In this document: positions 13,836 through 20,124 of the stretch, piece by piece
Numbering within the stretch: position 1 is the first letter of the stretch
Layout of the letters: every line of letters begins with the position of its first letter
Source of the DNA: a virus
DNA length: 22,544 nucleotides
IMG/VR virus record: IMGVR_UViG_3300009184_000235
Coordinates: 1-22,544 of that record
Direction: 5' to 3' (one strand)
The notes under the pieces: model-generated
Told to the model about the DNA's origin: nothing
Databases searched by the model: none
Seen by the model: the letters and a program-made list of their open reading frames with translations, nothing else
Program-made: the position numbers and the translations under genes

Positions 13836-13840
13836 CAAGT

Positions 13841-14263
13841 TTAAGCAATGCGATACACAGTGTAAGCAGCATCGCCGGTCTTGCGGAACAAGAATTGTCC
13901 CGCGCCACCAACACCCGCTGCACTGCCGGTAATAGCAACAACCAAGTTGCCCACCGCAGTAATGCCAGTGCCCACAGCCATAGTAATCAATCCGGTCGAA
14001 GTGCCCAGGTTAATAACTGTCAACTCAAACGTGCTGTTAACTTTTGCGTTGGTGAACACCGCGTCAATTGCCGTAGCAGTAGGCATGGTGTACGTTGCCG
14101 CCGTGGTAGACGGATTGCCTACCAAGATGCCGCCAGTAACTTGTGCAACGGTCAAAGTGGCCGTAGCAGTCGCCGTATTAGGCGCTGCTTGAACGCCCAT
14201 GATGATTTCATTGGTGTTGCCATCAGTAAACTGATAGCCACCGCCAGAGTTAGGAATAGCCAT
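13841..14263 (-). CDS. Putative head decoration-type beta protein, 140 residues
   Basis: Begins MAIPNSGGGYQFTDGNTNEI and is very rich in A, T, V and G with short strands (ATATATLTVAQVTGGILVGN) and ends FRKTGDAAYTVYRIA. It follows the coat gene by 26 bases with an AAAGGAAA ribosome site. Proteins of similar make-up follow the coat gene in many phages with P22-type coats; a surface decoration or cement role is a reasonable inference, not shown by any motif. No cysteine is present and no membrane segment is seen. It ends 5 bases before a UUCG stem-loop, so it may share high expression with the coat gene. Confidence 0.75.
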   Translation of the reverse strand: MAIPNSGGGYQFTDGNTNEIIMGVQAAPNTATATATLTVAQVTGGILVGNPSTTAATYTMPTATAIDAVFTNAKVNSTFELTVINLGTSTGLITMAVGTGITAVGNLVVAITGSAAGVGGAGQFLFRKTGDAAYTVYRIA

Positions 14264-14289
14264 GATAAATTTCCTTTAGAAAGAATTGA

Positions 14290-15498
14290 TTAACCCCAGA
14301 TGCGGCAGGCCATCTGTGGACGAATGGTGCTGAAACCATACAAAACGTCAATACGGCAAGGCATACGGTCATTGTTGATGTCGTACTGACGCACGATACG
14401 CAAGCTGATACCGTTATGCACTGCACGCGAAGCCATGTCAACGCCTTGGGGCAGCAACAAGTCAGCGGTAGCAAACGTGATGGCGTCCTTGTGGTAGACC
14501 AAGTTTTGTGCGTAAGCAGTAGAAGCGGTGCCCACGAAGGTCACAACAGCACTAGCTACTGGCAGGGCGGTCATGGTAGCCAGTGCGTGAGCAGCGGAAT
14601 ACATGGGAGCCACAGTCACAGTCCAATCGCCAGCCGAAGCAGTTGCGTCAGCCAAAGCCACAAACTGGAACAGCGAACCAGTGGTTTCACGGGTTTGCGG
14701 GTTCACAGCAGAGCAAGCTGCAACGGTAAACACGTCACCGGCCTTGATGGTTGTAGTTACCGAGCCTTGGGTCAAAACAAGGGTAGAAGAACCTTCAGAA
14801 GTTACAGTGGTTTTTACAGTGGTAGATGCAGCAGCATCACGCGAACCCGTAGTGTGTTGCTTGATGGATTGGCTCATGTTGACTTCTTCGTAGCCCAACA
14901 CGCCAGTGCCCATCATGCCGTTCTTAAACTGCTTGCTGATGGTGTCGGTGGGGTTGAACAAGCCTTTCATGCCTTCGACCAGACCGGCGTTAGCAGCGGG
15001 GTTAACCGTTGCGTAACGTGGCGACATCGTAGCTGCGTTCTCGTTCAACTTCTGCTGGGCTTGCAACAGCACCAAAGAAGTTGAAGGGGTCGTGCCAGGA
15101 GTGCCGACAGTGTTACCGATAGTCTTGTACGCATTGGCAACATCAGCATCAATGCTGGAGGCCAACTGGCTAATACGAGGTTTCAACACACGCTCTGCAA
15201 AATCGTCCAATTGCATGGTCAATTCAGCGGAAGTGAAGTTCACGCCAATATGCTTTTGCGAGGCGACAGACAAAGTGGTGAACTGCTCGTTGTCATCCTG
15301 AACTTGCAGGGCGGCACCGTCAGTGACCAAAGCGCGGTCAGGAAGGCGAATACGCAGAGTAGAACCGATCTTGGCACCTTCAACAGCGAAGCTGTCGTCG
15401 TACTGACGGTTTACGTTACGGGTGATCACCAGGTTGTTCTCTAGAATCTCCAGAGCCTTCCGAGTGATCATGTCAATGGTTAGGATACTATTAGCCAT
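14290..15498 (-). CDS. Major capsid (coat) protein, P22 gp5 family, 402 residues
   Basis: The N-terminus (LTIDMITRKALEILENNLVI, then TRNVNRQYDDSF) and the stretch IGSTLRIRLPDRALVTDG are typical of P22-type coat proteins with the HK97 fold. Further family-like parts are ASQKHIGVNFTSAELTMQLD, FAERVLKPRISQLASSIDAD and PRYATVNPAANAGLVEG. P22 coat is 430 residues, so the length fits. Residues about 225-320 probably include the inserted beta domain. It follows the scaffold gene by 21 bases with an AAGGAC ribosome site, in P22 order. It assembles around the scaffold into the procapsid and contacts the portal at one vertex. The C-terminus reads RPQMACRIWG, a pattern I have seen in this family. Confidence 0.93.
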   Translation of the reverse strand: MANSILTIDMITRKALEILENNLVITRNVNRQYDDSFAVEGAKIGSTLRIRLPDRALVTDGAALQVQDDNEQFTTLSVASQKHIGVNFTSAELTMQLDDFAERVLKPRISQLASSIDADVANAYKTIGNTVGTPGTTPSTSLVLLQAQQKLNENAATMSPRYATVNPAANAGLVEGMKGLFNPTDTISKQFKNGMMGTGVLGYEEVNMSQSIKQHTTGSRDAAASTTVKTTVTSEGSSTLVLTQGSVTTTIKAGDVFTVAACSAVNPQTRETTGSLFQFVALADATASAGDWTVTVAPMYSAAHALATMTALPVASAVVTFVGTASTAYAQNLVYHKDAITFATADLLLPQGVDMASRAVHNGISLRIVRQYDINNDRMPCRIDVLYGFSTIRPQMACRIWG

Positions 15499-15519
15499 GA
15501 AAAAAAGTCCTTAAAAAAG

Positions 15520-16281
15520 TTAGCGGTTTTGCGCTTCCCACTTCTTTCGTTGCCGCAGCCGTTCAGCTTCAATCCACTGCGAATCCGTCATAGTCTTGGT
15601 AGACCGAGGGTCCGTAGTGTCATAAGCCGGTGATCCAGTGGATCGGGCAGTGACAGGCGAAATCGGCGCTGGCGCTGATGTAGTACGTTTCATTGGGGGA
15701 TCAGCTGCCAATTTGGCCTCAATCTTCCCAATTTCCTTTGCCTGTGCAAGTGGCGCTAATCGTGAAATACGTTCCGCGTCTTTGGGGTTGGTTCCGAGAT
15801 AGTAAGCTAACTCAGGCCCAATGTCCGAAGACCGGATCGTTTCTGCCATCACTTCAGTAACCGGAAGTTTGGGGTTGTACGCTACTTGTTCAAAGTCATC
15901 GTACTTGCTCCGCGCTTCTTCTTCCTTGTCGTGATAACTCTCAAGAACTTGCGACTGTTGCCTCGCTGCGTCACGCTGGGCAATCAATTGTTCAGCCTTT
16001 TGATAGGCCAGCGCGTCGGCGTAAGCCTCGGCGCTTTCAAATTGATCGGCAGACTGAACCGGCGGTGCCCTCAAGGTTTGCGTTTCCGCAACCCTTTGCG
16101 CTTGTTCCCGTTCCCACTTTCGTTGCTCTCTTGCGAGGCGTTTTCCAATAGCTGCATCAAGTTCCTCTTGCGAGAATGTCTTGCTTGCTTCTGCTTCCGG
16201 CGCTATAACTTCGGTCTGAGGTGCAGCCGTTGCCACCTCTTCCGGCGCGGTTTCAACTACCGCTAGGTTTTCGTCAGACAT
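15520..16281 (-). CDS. Capsid scaffolding protein, 253 residues
   Basis: The product is acidic, alanine/glutamate-rich at the N-terminus (residues 1-35), then a long charged helix with KRLAREQRKWEREQAQRVAE (about 47-66) and more helical segments to about 200. A proline/serine/threonine linker (about 200-225) leads to a basic C-terminal helix, SQWIEAERLRQRKKWEAQNR. A helical body with a basic coat-binding C-terminus is the known plan of P22-like scaffolds (P22 gp8, 303 residues). It lies directly before the coat gene. Its ATG is preceded by a weak GGAA site near two small hairpins, so translation may be controlled; P22 scaffold is known to be autoregulated after transcription. No protease motif is seen. 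Confidence 0.88.
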   Translation of the reverse strand: MSDENLAVVETAPEEVATAAPQTEVIAPEAEASKTFSQEELDAAIGKRLAREQRKWEREQAQRVAETQTLRAPPVQSADQFESAEAYADALAYQKAEQLIAQRDAARQQSQVLESYHDKEEEARSKYDDFEQVAYNPKLPVTEVMAETIRSSDIGPELAYYLGTNPKDAERISRLAPLAQAKEIGKIEAKLAADPPMKRTTSAPAPISPVTARSTGSPAYDTTDPRSTKTMTDSQWIEAERLRQRKKWEAQNR

Positions 16282-16302
16282 TTTTTCGATTCCATAGAAT
16301 CC

Positions 16303-16318
16303 CTGGTGAACGCACCAG
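16303..16318 (-). promoter_or_regulatory. Hairpin in the leader of the scaffold gene
   Basis: Minus strand CTGGTG, CGTT, CACCAG forms a 6-bp stem with a 4-base loop, 21 bases before the scaffold ATG. A second short inverted repeat (GATTC-TATG-GAATC) follows between it and the start and partly covers the only GGAA ribosome site. A leader role is inferred; no promoter is recognised here. Confidence 0.4.
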
Positions 16319-16333
16319 TACGTTTTGCTTCAG

Positions 16334-16600
16334 CTATTCGAAAACAACTGTTGCGGTAACTGTACCCGAAATTACTACATAAATGCCGCTACCGCAATAA
16401 AGTCCGTCTAACGGAAATACATACGATGTCGCGGCGGCTGGCGTGAACACAGCCAACACCGTTTTGGTGGTGGTGGCCGCTGCCGAGTCATAAACAGTAA
16501 TAGTAGGCGTAGCCGACGCGCCGCTTACAAAGATACCTTTGAGTTTGCCCGCTGCTGGCTTGATGTTGGCCGTAGCAGAGATTGCGGTGTAATTTGCCAT
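16334..16600 (-). CDS. Small beta-structured phage protein, 88 residues
   Basis: Begins MANYTAISATANIKPAAGKL, then GIFVSGASATPTITVYDS, and ends GIYVVISGTVTATVVFE. Alternating strands and a GKLxGIFVSxASxTPTITVYD pattern fit a small beta sandwich that I recall as common in phage structural gene clusters, without an assigned function. A TAAGGA ribosome site is 6 bases before the ATG. It stands between the Dps-like gene and the scaffold gene; a decoration or minor head protein role is inferred only from that. A gap of 52 bases to the scaffold gene holds the leader hairpin. Confidence 0.75.
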   Translation of the reverse strand: MANYTAISATANIKPAAGKLKGIFVSGASATPTITVYDSAAATTTKTVLAVFTPAAATSYVFPLDGLYCGSGIYVVISGTVTATVVFE

Positions 16601-16609
16601 GATGTGTCC

Positions 16610-16972
16610 TTATGCCAAAAAGCGGAGTTTATACAGAGTACGCAAATAAATCTCAACAATATTGTCGATCAGTTGCTGCAACGTTGAGTCAGATTCATCA
16701 CAGATTTCGTAACGGCCTTTTTCAATTTCATCAAGCTGGCCCTGCAAAAACTCAATGATGTTTGTGGTCTTTTTGGCCGCTGGAATAGCAATCGGGCCAA
16801 TTAAACCATGACGGCCTTGGTAGGCTTCGGCAAAATCGTCCGCTGCTCCAATAATGCGCTCGTAAAAGATATTAAGCGCAACGTGCTTGGAATAGCTGCG
16901 TGTGTTCAAGTGAACACTGTGCGCCACATTGCGGCCCAAGAACAGTAGCCCCATTAATTGTGCGGCGGTCAT
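16610..16972 (-). CDS. Dps/ferritin-like small helical protein, 120 residues
   Basis: Almost entirely helical. Residues 15-53 carry VAHSVHLNTRSYSKHVALNI, then FYERIIGAADDFAEAYQG. Aligned on H30, the tyrosine at +7, aspartate at +15 (D45) and glutamate at +19 (E49) fall at the same spacing as in Dps ferroxidase segments; H18 or H21 could supply the first histidine. The aspartate at +4 in Dps is asparagine here (N34). At 120 residues it is shorter than Dps (about 150-170) and lacks an extended N-terminus. I recall a phage family of unknown function with this HLxTxSYxxHxAL pattern. Its ATG overlaps the portal stop (ATGA), so it is made with head proteins. It may bind iron, DNA, or be a structural four-helix protein without ferroxidase activity. 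Confidence 0.7.
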   Translation of the reverse strand: MTAAQLMGLLFLGRNVAHSVHLNTRSYSKHVALNIFYERIIGAADDFAEAYQGRHGLIGPIAIPAAKKTTNIIEFLQGQLDEIEKGRYEICDESDSTLQQLIDNIVEIYLRTLYKLRFLA

Positions 16973-19158
16973 TGTGGCTGCTCCATTGGTGGCATAGGCT
17001 GTGGCATTTCAGGCATACCTTCCATGCCCACGTCCATCTGTTGTTCGGGCATCTCAGGAATGCCGCCAATCTGGCCGTTAGACTCCATTGCAGCGGCTAC
17101 CACGCCCATAGCAATATCTTGAATTTGTTGCTCATTCATACCAGCTTGTGTGGCCGTAATGCGCTGAGTCTCGGCTTGGTACGCTTTAATCTCAGCCTCG
17201 TAATCCTTGCGGCGCTGCTCCTGCATTTCAATGGACTTGCCGACGTTTTGGATCATCTGGTGCATCTGCTCCATCTCTTGACCCATTGCTTGCATCTGTT
17301 GCTGTGCGGCTTGCAATTCTGGATTGTCTTCACCATCGCTCATCAGTTTAGGGTCGATGGTCTTGGCAAAACGCTTTGCCATCTCTTGGGCACCAGGCCA
17401 ATCCATGTTTTTCACAAACAGATCACCGGCAACAGACCATAGCTGCGGGTTGCCCTGCAACAGTTGGCCCATCGCCTCCAGCGCTTCTTGGCGCTTGGTC
17501 GCGTAACCTGGGCCGGTGGTTGCCACCACGTCGTACTTGCCCACGCCGGGGTTGTAAATCTTGTCGATCACAATTCCATTCTGGTCCATGATCTTCTTGA
17601 CCGGCTCTTGCTGCATTGGGTCAATCTTGACCATGCTGGTCTCGCCGTCCTCGCCAATAATGCGAGCAATACGCTGGGTGTCGTAGATTTTGGGGATTAG
17701 GTCAATCAATTGGCGGGTCAGATACCGCACGCCACGGGCCAAGTTGTCGCCAAAGTGGTAAGTCCCAACATCACCCTCACGCTGACGCGCAAGAATTGCT
17801 TTTCCTGAGCGTTCGTTGGATGTCATGCCCAAAGATGCGTTATATTGGCCGGTGGACGCTTTAATATCTTCAGACGCCCCTGCTTTAGCCTGTAGCAGCC
17901 CGCTGGAGGCCATTGGCGGCTGCGCCCGCTGTGGTAGTGGCAGCGTAGCGCCCGCGCCGTCTGTAACGTCAGGATTAACCTCTAAATACGGCCAGTTAGT
18001 CGTGTTAGCGGTCTTCCACTGGTTTTCGTAACCTTCAAACTGGCCGCCATAGCCAATAAACGGTGCTTTGGGTGCCAAAGCCAGCATCTCTGCCTCTTGG
18101 GACACCCAGTAGTTGTACATCCGCTGCGCGTCTTTAGCGTTTCTAACCAACCCAGACACATACAAACGGCCATCAACCTCAAATTCATTGCCAACAATGC
18201 GGACAATCGGGATATATTGCCCTGCCCAATCGCGTTCTTCCAAGATTTCGTAGCCGTTTATCTTGCAATACTTGATCTTGGCGCGGTCAGACTGCCTAGA
18301 CTTCTTGGGTTTACCGTAAATAGCGCGTAATTGCTTGTCTTCGGGCGTTCCATCAAAAGCTGTGACGTTGCCAGGATACAAATTGAGCGTGTCGCTGTCG
18401 TAATCAACGTAGTAGTAGTCCGCAATGCGAATAGTGTCCTCATTGAGCCACTGCGACAAGTTTTGGTCGCCTACTCCAAGCGTTTGCAGCGTAGTAATAG
18501 GCGCAGAATTAGGGTACTTGCGCTCATACTCGGCTTTGGGGATGTCCTCGGTCACAAAGCACCACTTGGCGTCTTGGCCGCAGGGGTCTTGGATGGTTGG
18601 ATCCATGTAAACCGAGAAACTATTACGAACTCGGCCTATTTTGATGTCCTGGTCAAAGGTATTGTCGTCGCAATACTCGGTCAGGAGCCGGAAGTAGCCT
18701 TCTCCGTAGGAGACTTGGTTTTCGCAGGCGGTGTCGTAAGCGACATCTGCGTCCGAGATATATTCAATATGTCTGACCATGCCGTTGAAGACTTCGGCAA
18801 CGTCAATATCGGCCTTGTCGTCGGCTGGAATAACTTTGCCTGTTGGGCGGTTTTGTCGTTGGTCATTGGTTACTTGCCGGACGTGCTGCGGCAGTTTATT
18901 AATCGTTAAACAAGGGCGCGCGTTGATTGTCTGCCCTTGCACCGCGCCACGGGTCGCCAGCACATCAGCAGGCCATTGCCAGTGATTGTCGGGCGAGCCA
19001 GCATAAAACTTCAGATCGTCAATCTCATCCTCGCGGGATTCGGACAACGCCGCAATTGCCATGTCCAAGCGGCTGCGGGCAGTTGCCAGCACATCTGAAT
19101 CGCTGCCACCAACATTGGCGACATTGCCTACCGCTACCATGCCGGTGTAATCAGCCAT
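16969..19158 (-). CDS. Portal protein, P22 gp1 type, 729 residues
   Basis: Family-typical segments run through the first 500 residues: DDLKFYAGSPDNHWQWPADV, PCLTINKLPQHVRQVTNDQR, the following QNRPTGKVIPAD, YDTACENQVSYGEGYFRLLT and SFSVYMDPTIQDPCGQDAKW. Later come YNYWVSQEAEMLALAPKAPF and ASLGMTSNERSGKAILARQR. Length matches P22 portal (725 residues). Residues from about 600 form a long Q/E/M-rich helix fitting the C-terminal barrel helix of P22 portal, and the last about 35 are Met/Pro/Gln-rich. The dodecameric ring is the DNA channel and terminase docking site. The ATG overlaps the preceding stop (TAATG) with an AGG ribosome site. Confidence 0.95.
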   Translation of the reverse strand: MADYTGMVAVGNVANVGGSDSDVLATARSRLDMAIAALSESREDEIDDLKFYAGSPDNHWQWPADVLATRGAVQGQTINARPCLTINKLPQHVRQVTNDQRQNRPTGKVIPADDKADIDVAEVFNGMVRHIEYISDADVAYDTACENQVSYGEGYFRLLTEYCDDNTFDQDIKIGRVRNSFSVYMDPTIQDPCGQDAKWCFVTEDIPKAEYERKYPNSAPITTLQTLGVGDQNLSQWLNEDTIRIADYYYVDYDSDTLNLYPGNVTAFDGTPEDKQLRAIYGKPKKSRQSDRAKIKYCKINGYEILEERDWAGQYIPIVRIVGNEFEVDGRLYVSGLVRNAKDAQRMYNYWVSQEAEMLALAPKAPFIGYGGQFEGYENQWKTANTTNWPYLEVNPDVTDGAGATLPLPQRAQPPMASSGLLQAKAGASEDIKASTGQYNASLGMTSNERSGKAILARQREGDVGTYHFGDNLARGVRYLTRQLIDLIPKIYDTQRIARIIGEDGETSMVKIDPMQQEPVKKIMDQNGIVIDKIYNPGVGKYDVVATTGPGYATKRQEALEAMGQLLQGNPQLWSVAGDLFVKNMDWPGAQEMAKRFAKTIDPKLMSDGEDNPELQAAQQQMQAMGQEMEQMHQMIQNVGKSIEMQEQRRKDYEAEIKAYQAETQRITATQAGMNEQQIQDIAMGVVAAAMESNGQIGGIPEMPEQQMDVGMEGMPEMPQPMPPMEQPQ

Positions 19159-19718
19159 TATTTCTTACCTAAATTTATGTTGACATTGCGCCCTGCTCCT
19201 TGCGGGATAACGCGTTCAGCATAGTTGTGGATAACTCCAAATGGGCCAGTCATTGCAGCAGCATAACCTTGATTTTGGCTCATTGGGTTAAAATTATACT
19301 GATCTTGCACAATTAGGTTTCCATTTGCATCAGTTGTGTAATTAAACCTACCTAGCGTTGTTTGAAGATTTCCCCCCGCATCGCCAAGCGAAAACAGGCT
19401 TGGTGTGGTGGACATTGGGCGGGCAGCGCCTTCTTTCATTTTACTACGGGCCAAATTGCCGTAGTCAAAATACTGCACATTTCCCCGTTCTGCCGTGCTA
19501 TCAATCAAATTACGAAGATACAACAACTCTTCTGGCGTAAAGTTTTTTTCCGTTATTTCGTCTTTGTTACCTTGTATTGTCTCTAAAAAAGTACGCCCCG
19601 CAGTTGGAAAAGAACTAGCAGGCAATTTTTTAAGAATCCAACTAATAAGTGGATCGGCCATAGACCCACCGTCAGCCAACGCATTTTTGCTTTTTGGCAA
19701 TAATGCGTTTACAGGCAC
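19158..19718 (-). CDS. Hypothetical protein between terminase and portal, 186 residues
   Basis: Starts with GTG at 19718 behind a good AAAGG site, sharing one base with the preceding TAG. I do not recognise it. Residues 50-85 are a predicted helical part with TPEELLYLRNLIDSTAERGN and YFDYGNLARSK; 105-145 hold SLFSLGDAGGNLQTTLGRFN and YTTDANGNLIVQDQYNFNP; the end is NVNINLGKK. The TLGxFxYTxDxxGNxxVxDxYxFN pattern recurs in phage proteins of various lengths as I remember, suggesting a portable domain rather than a dedicated packaging factor. The gene is visibly more A/T-rich than the terminase and portal genes around it, which hints at separate acquisition. An internal ATG at residue 20 is an alternative start. 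Confidence 0.75.
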   Translation of the reverse strand: MPVNALLPKSKNALADGGSMADPLISWILKKLPASSFPTAGRTFLETIQGNKDEITEKNFTPEELLYLRNLIDSTAERGNVQYFDYGNLARSKMKEGAARPMSTTPSLFSLGDAGGNLQTTLGRFNYTTDANGNLIVQDQYNFNPMSQNQGYAAAMTGPFGVIHNYAERVIPQGAGRNVNINLGKK

Positions 19719-19873
19719 TATTTGCCTTTCTTAGCCGTCTTAGCCGAGTCTTTAAAGTCTTTGGCTGAAGGCGCTGCCTTGCTTCCAACTTTGTTCATCT
19801 TCTCGCCAGAGCCAGCTTTGATGCGCTCTTGCTTGGCGTGAATTGCGGCATAAAGCCCAGGTTTAGTTGCCAT
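19718..19873 (-). CDS. Small basic lysine-rich protein, 51 residues
   Basis: A 51-codon frame fills the space between two genes: ATG at 19873, 2 bases after the preceding TAA, and TAG at 19718 that shares its last base with the next gene's GTG. The product starts MATKPGLYAAIHAKQERIKA and ends with a lysine-rich tail (SAKTAKKGK); it has very few acidic residues. A moderate GGAAG site precedes the start. The KPGLYxNIHAKRxRIxxGSGEKM-like pattern is familiar from many phages near packaging genes, with unknown function. Its charge would allow nucleic-acid binding, which is inference. Confidence 0.8.
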   Translation of the reverse strand: MATKPGLYAAIHAKQERIKAGSGEKMNKVGSKAAPSAKDFKDSAKTAKKGK

Positions 19874-19875
19874 GA

Positions 19876-20124
19876 TTAACACTTCCATCTTGCTAAAGCA
19901 GCAGCTTTGCGGGTGGGATTACCCTTTTCATCTTTCATTGGCCCAGGCACGCCAGACATACGGGCGCAGAACGAATCCTTGCGTGCGCCGCCTTGGGGTT
20001 GCGGAGCTTTTAAATTAGAGCCGGTTGCCGCGTTGTACTTCTCGCGCCCTTTGGCCGTCAAGCCAGCGCCTTGGGATGTAGGCAGTTTCTCGCCGCGTCC
20101 AACAGATAGAGATACTTTTTTCAT
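19876..20124 (-). CDS. Small conserved-type basic phage protein, 82 residues
   Basis: Contains the run LTAKGREKYNAATGSNLKAP, then PQGGARKDSFCARMSGVPGP and KGNPTRKAAALARWKC. I recognise this block (AGLTAKGRxKYN...SFCARMSG...RKAAALARWxC) as a frequent small protein in diverse phages, of unknown function, usually near the terminase or portal. I chose ATG at 20124, which overlaps the large-terminase TGA as ATGA and has a GGATGGG site; an in-frame ATG at 20136 would add four residues but has a poor site. Two cysteines (in SFCARM and at the C-terminus) are conserved in what I recall of the family. The protein is strongly basic and could bind DNA or RNA. Confidence 0.85.
   Translation of the reverse strand: MKKVSLSVGRGEKLPTSQGAGLTAKGREKYNAATGSNLKAPQPQGGARKDSFCARMSGVPGPMKDEKGNPTRKAAALARWKC

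Noticed and set aside
14416-15084. A 222-codon plus-strand open frame opposite the coat gene
   Set aside because: It is antisense to a clear P22-type coat gene, has no recognisable protein character and no neighbours on that strand.
16900-17442. A 180-codon plus-strand open frame rich in Leu and His
   Set aside because: It is the antisense shadow of the portal C-terminus; its composition comes from Gln/Met codons on the other strand.
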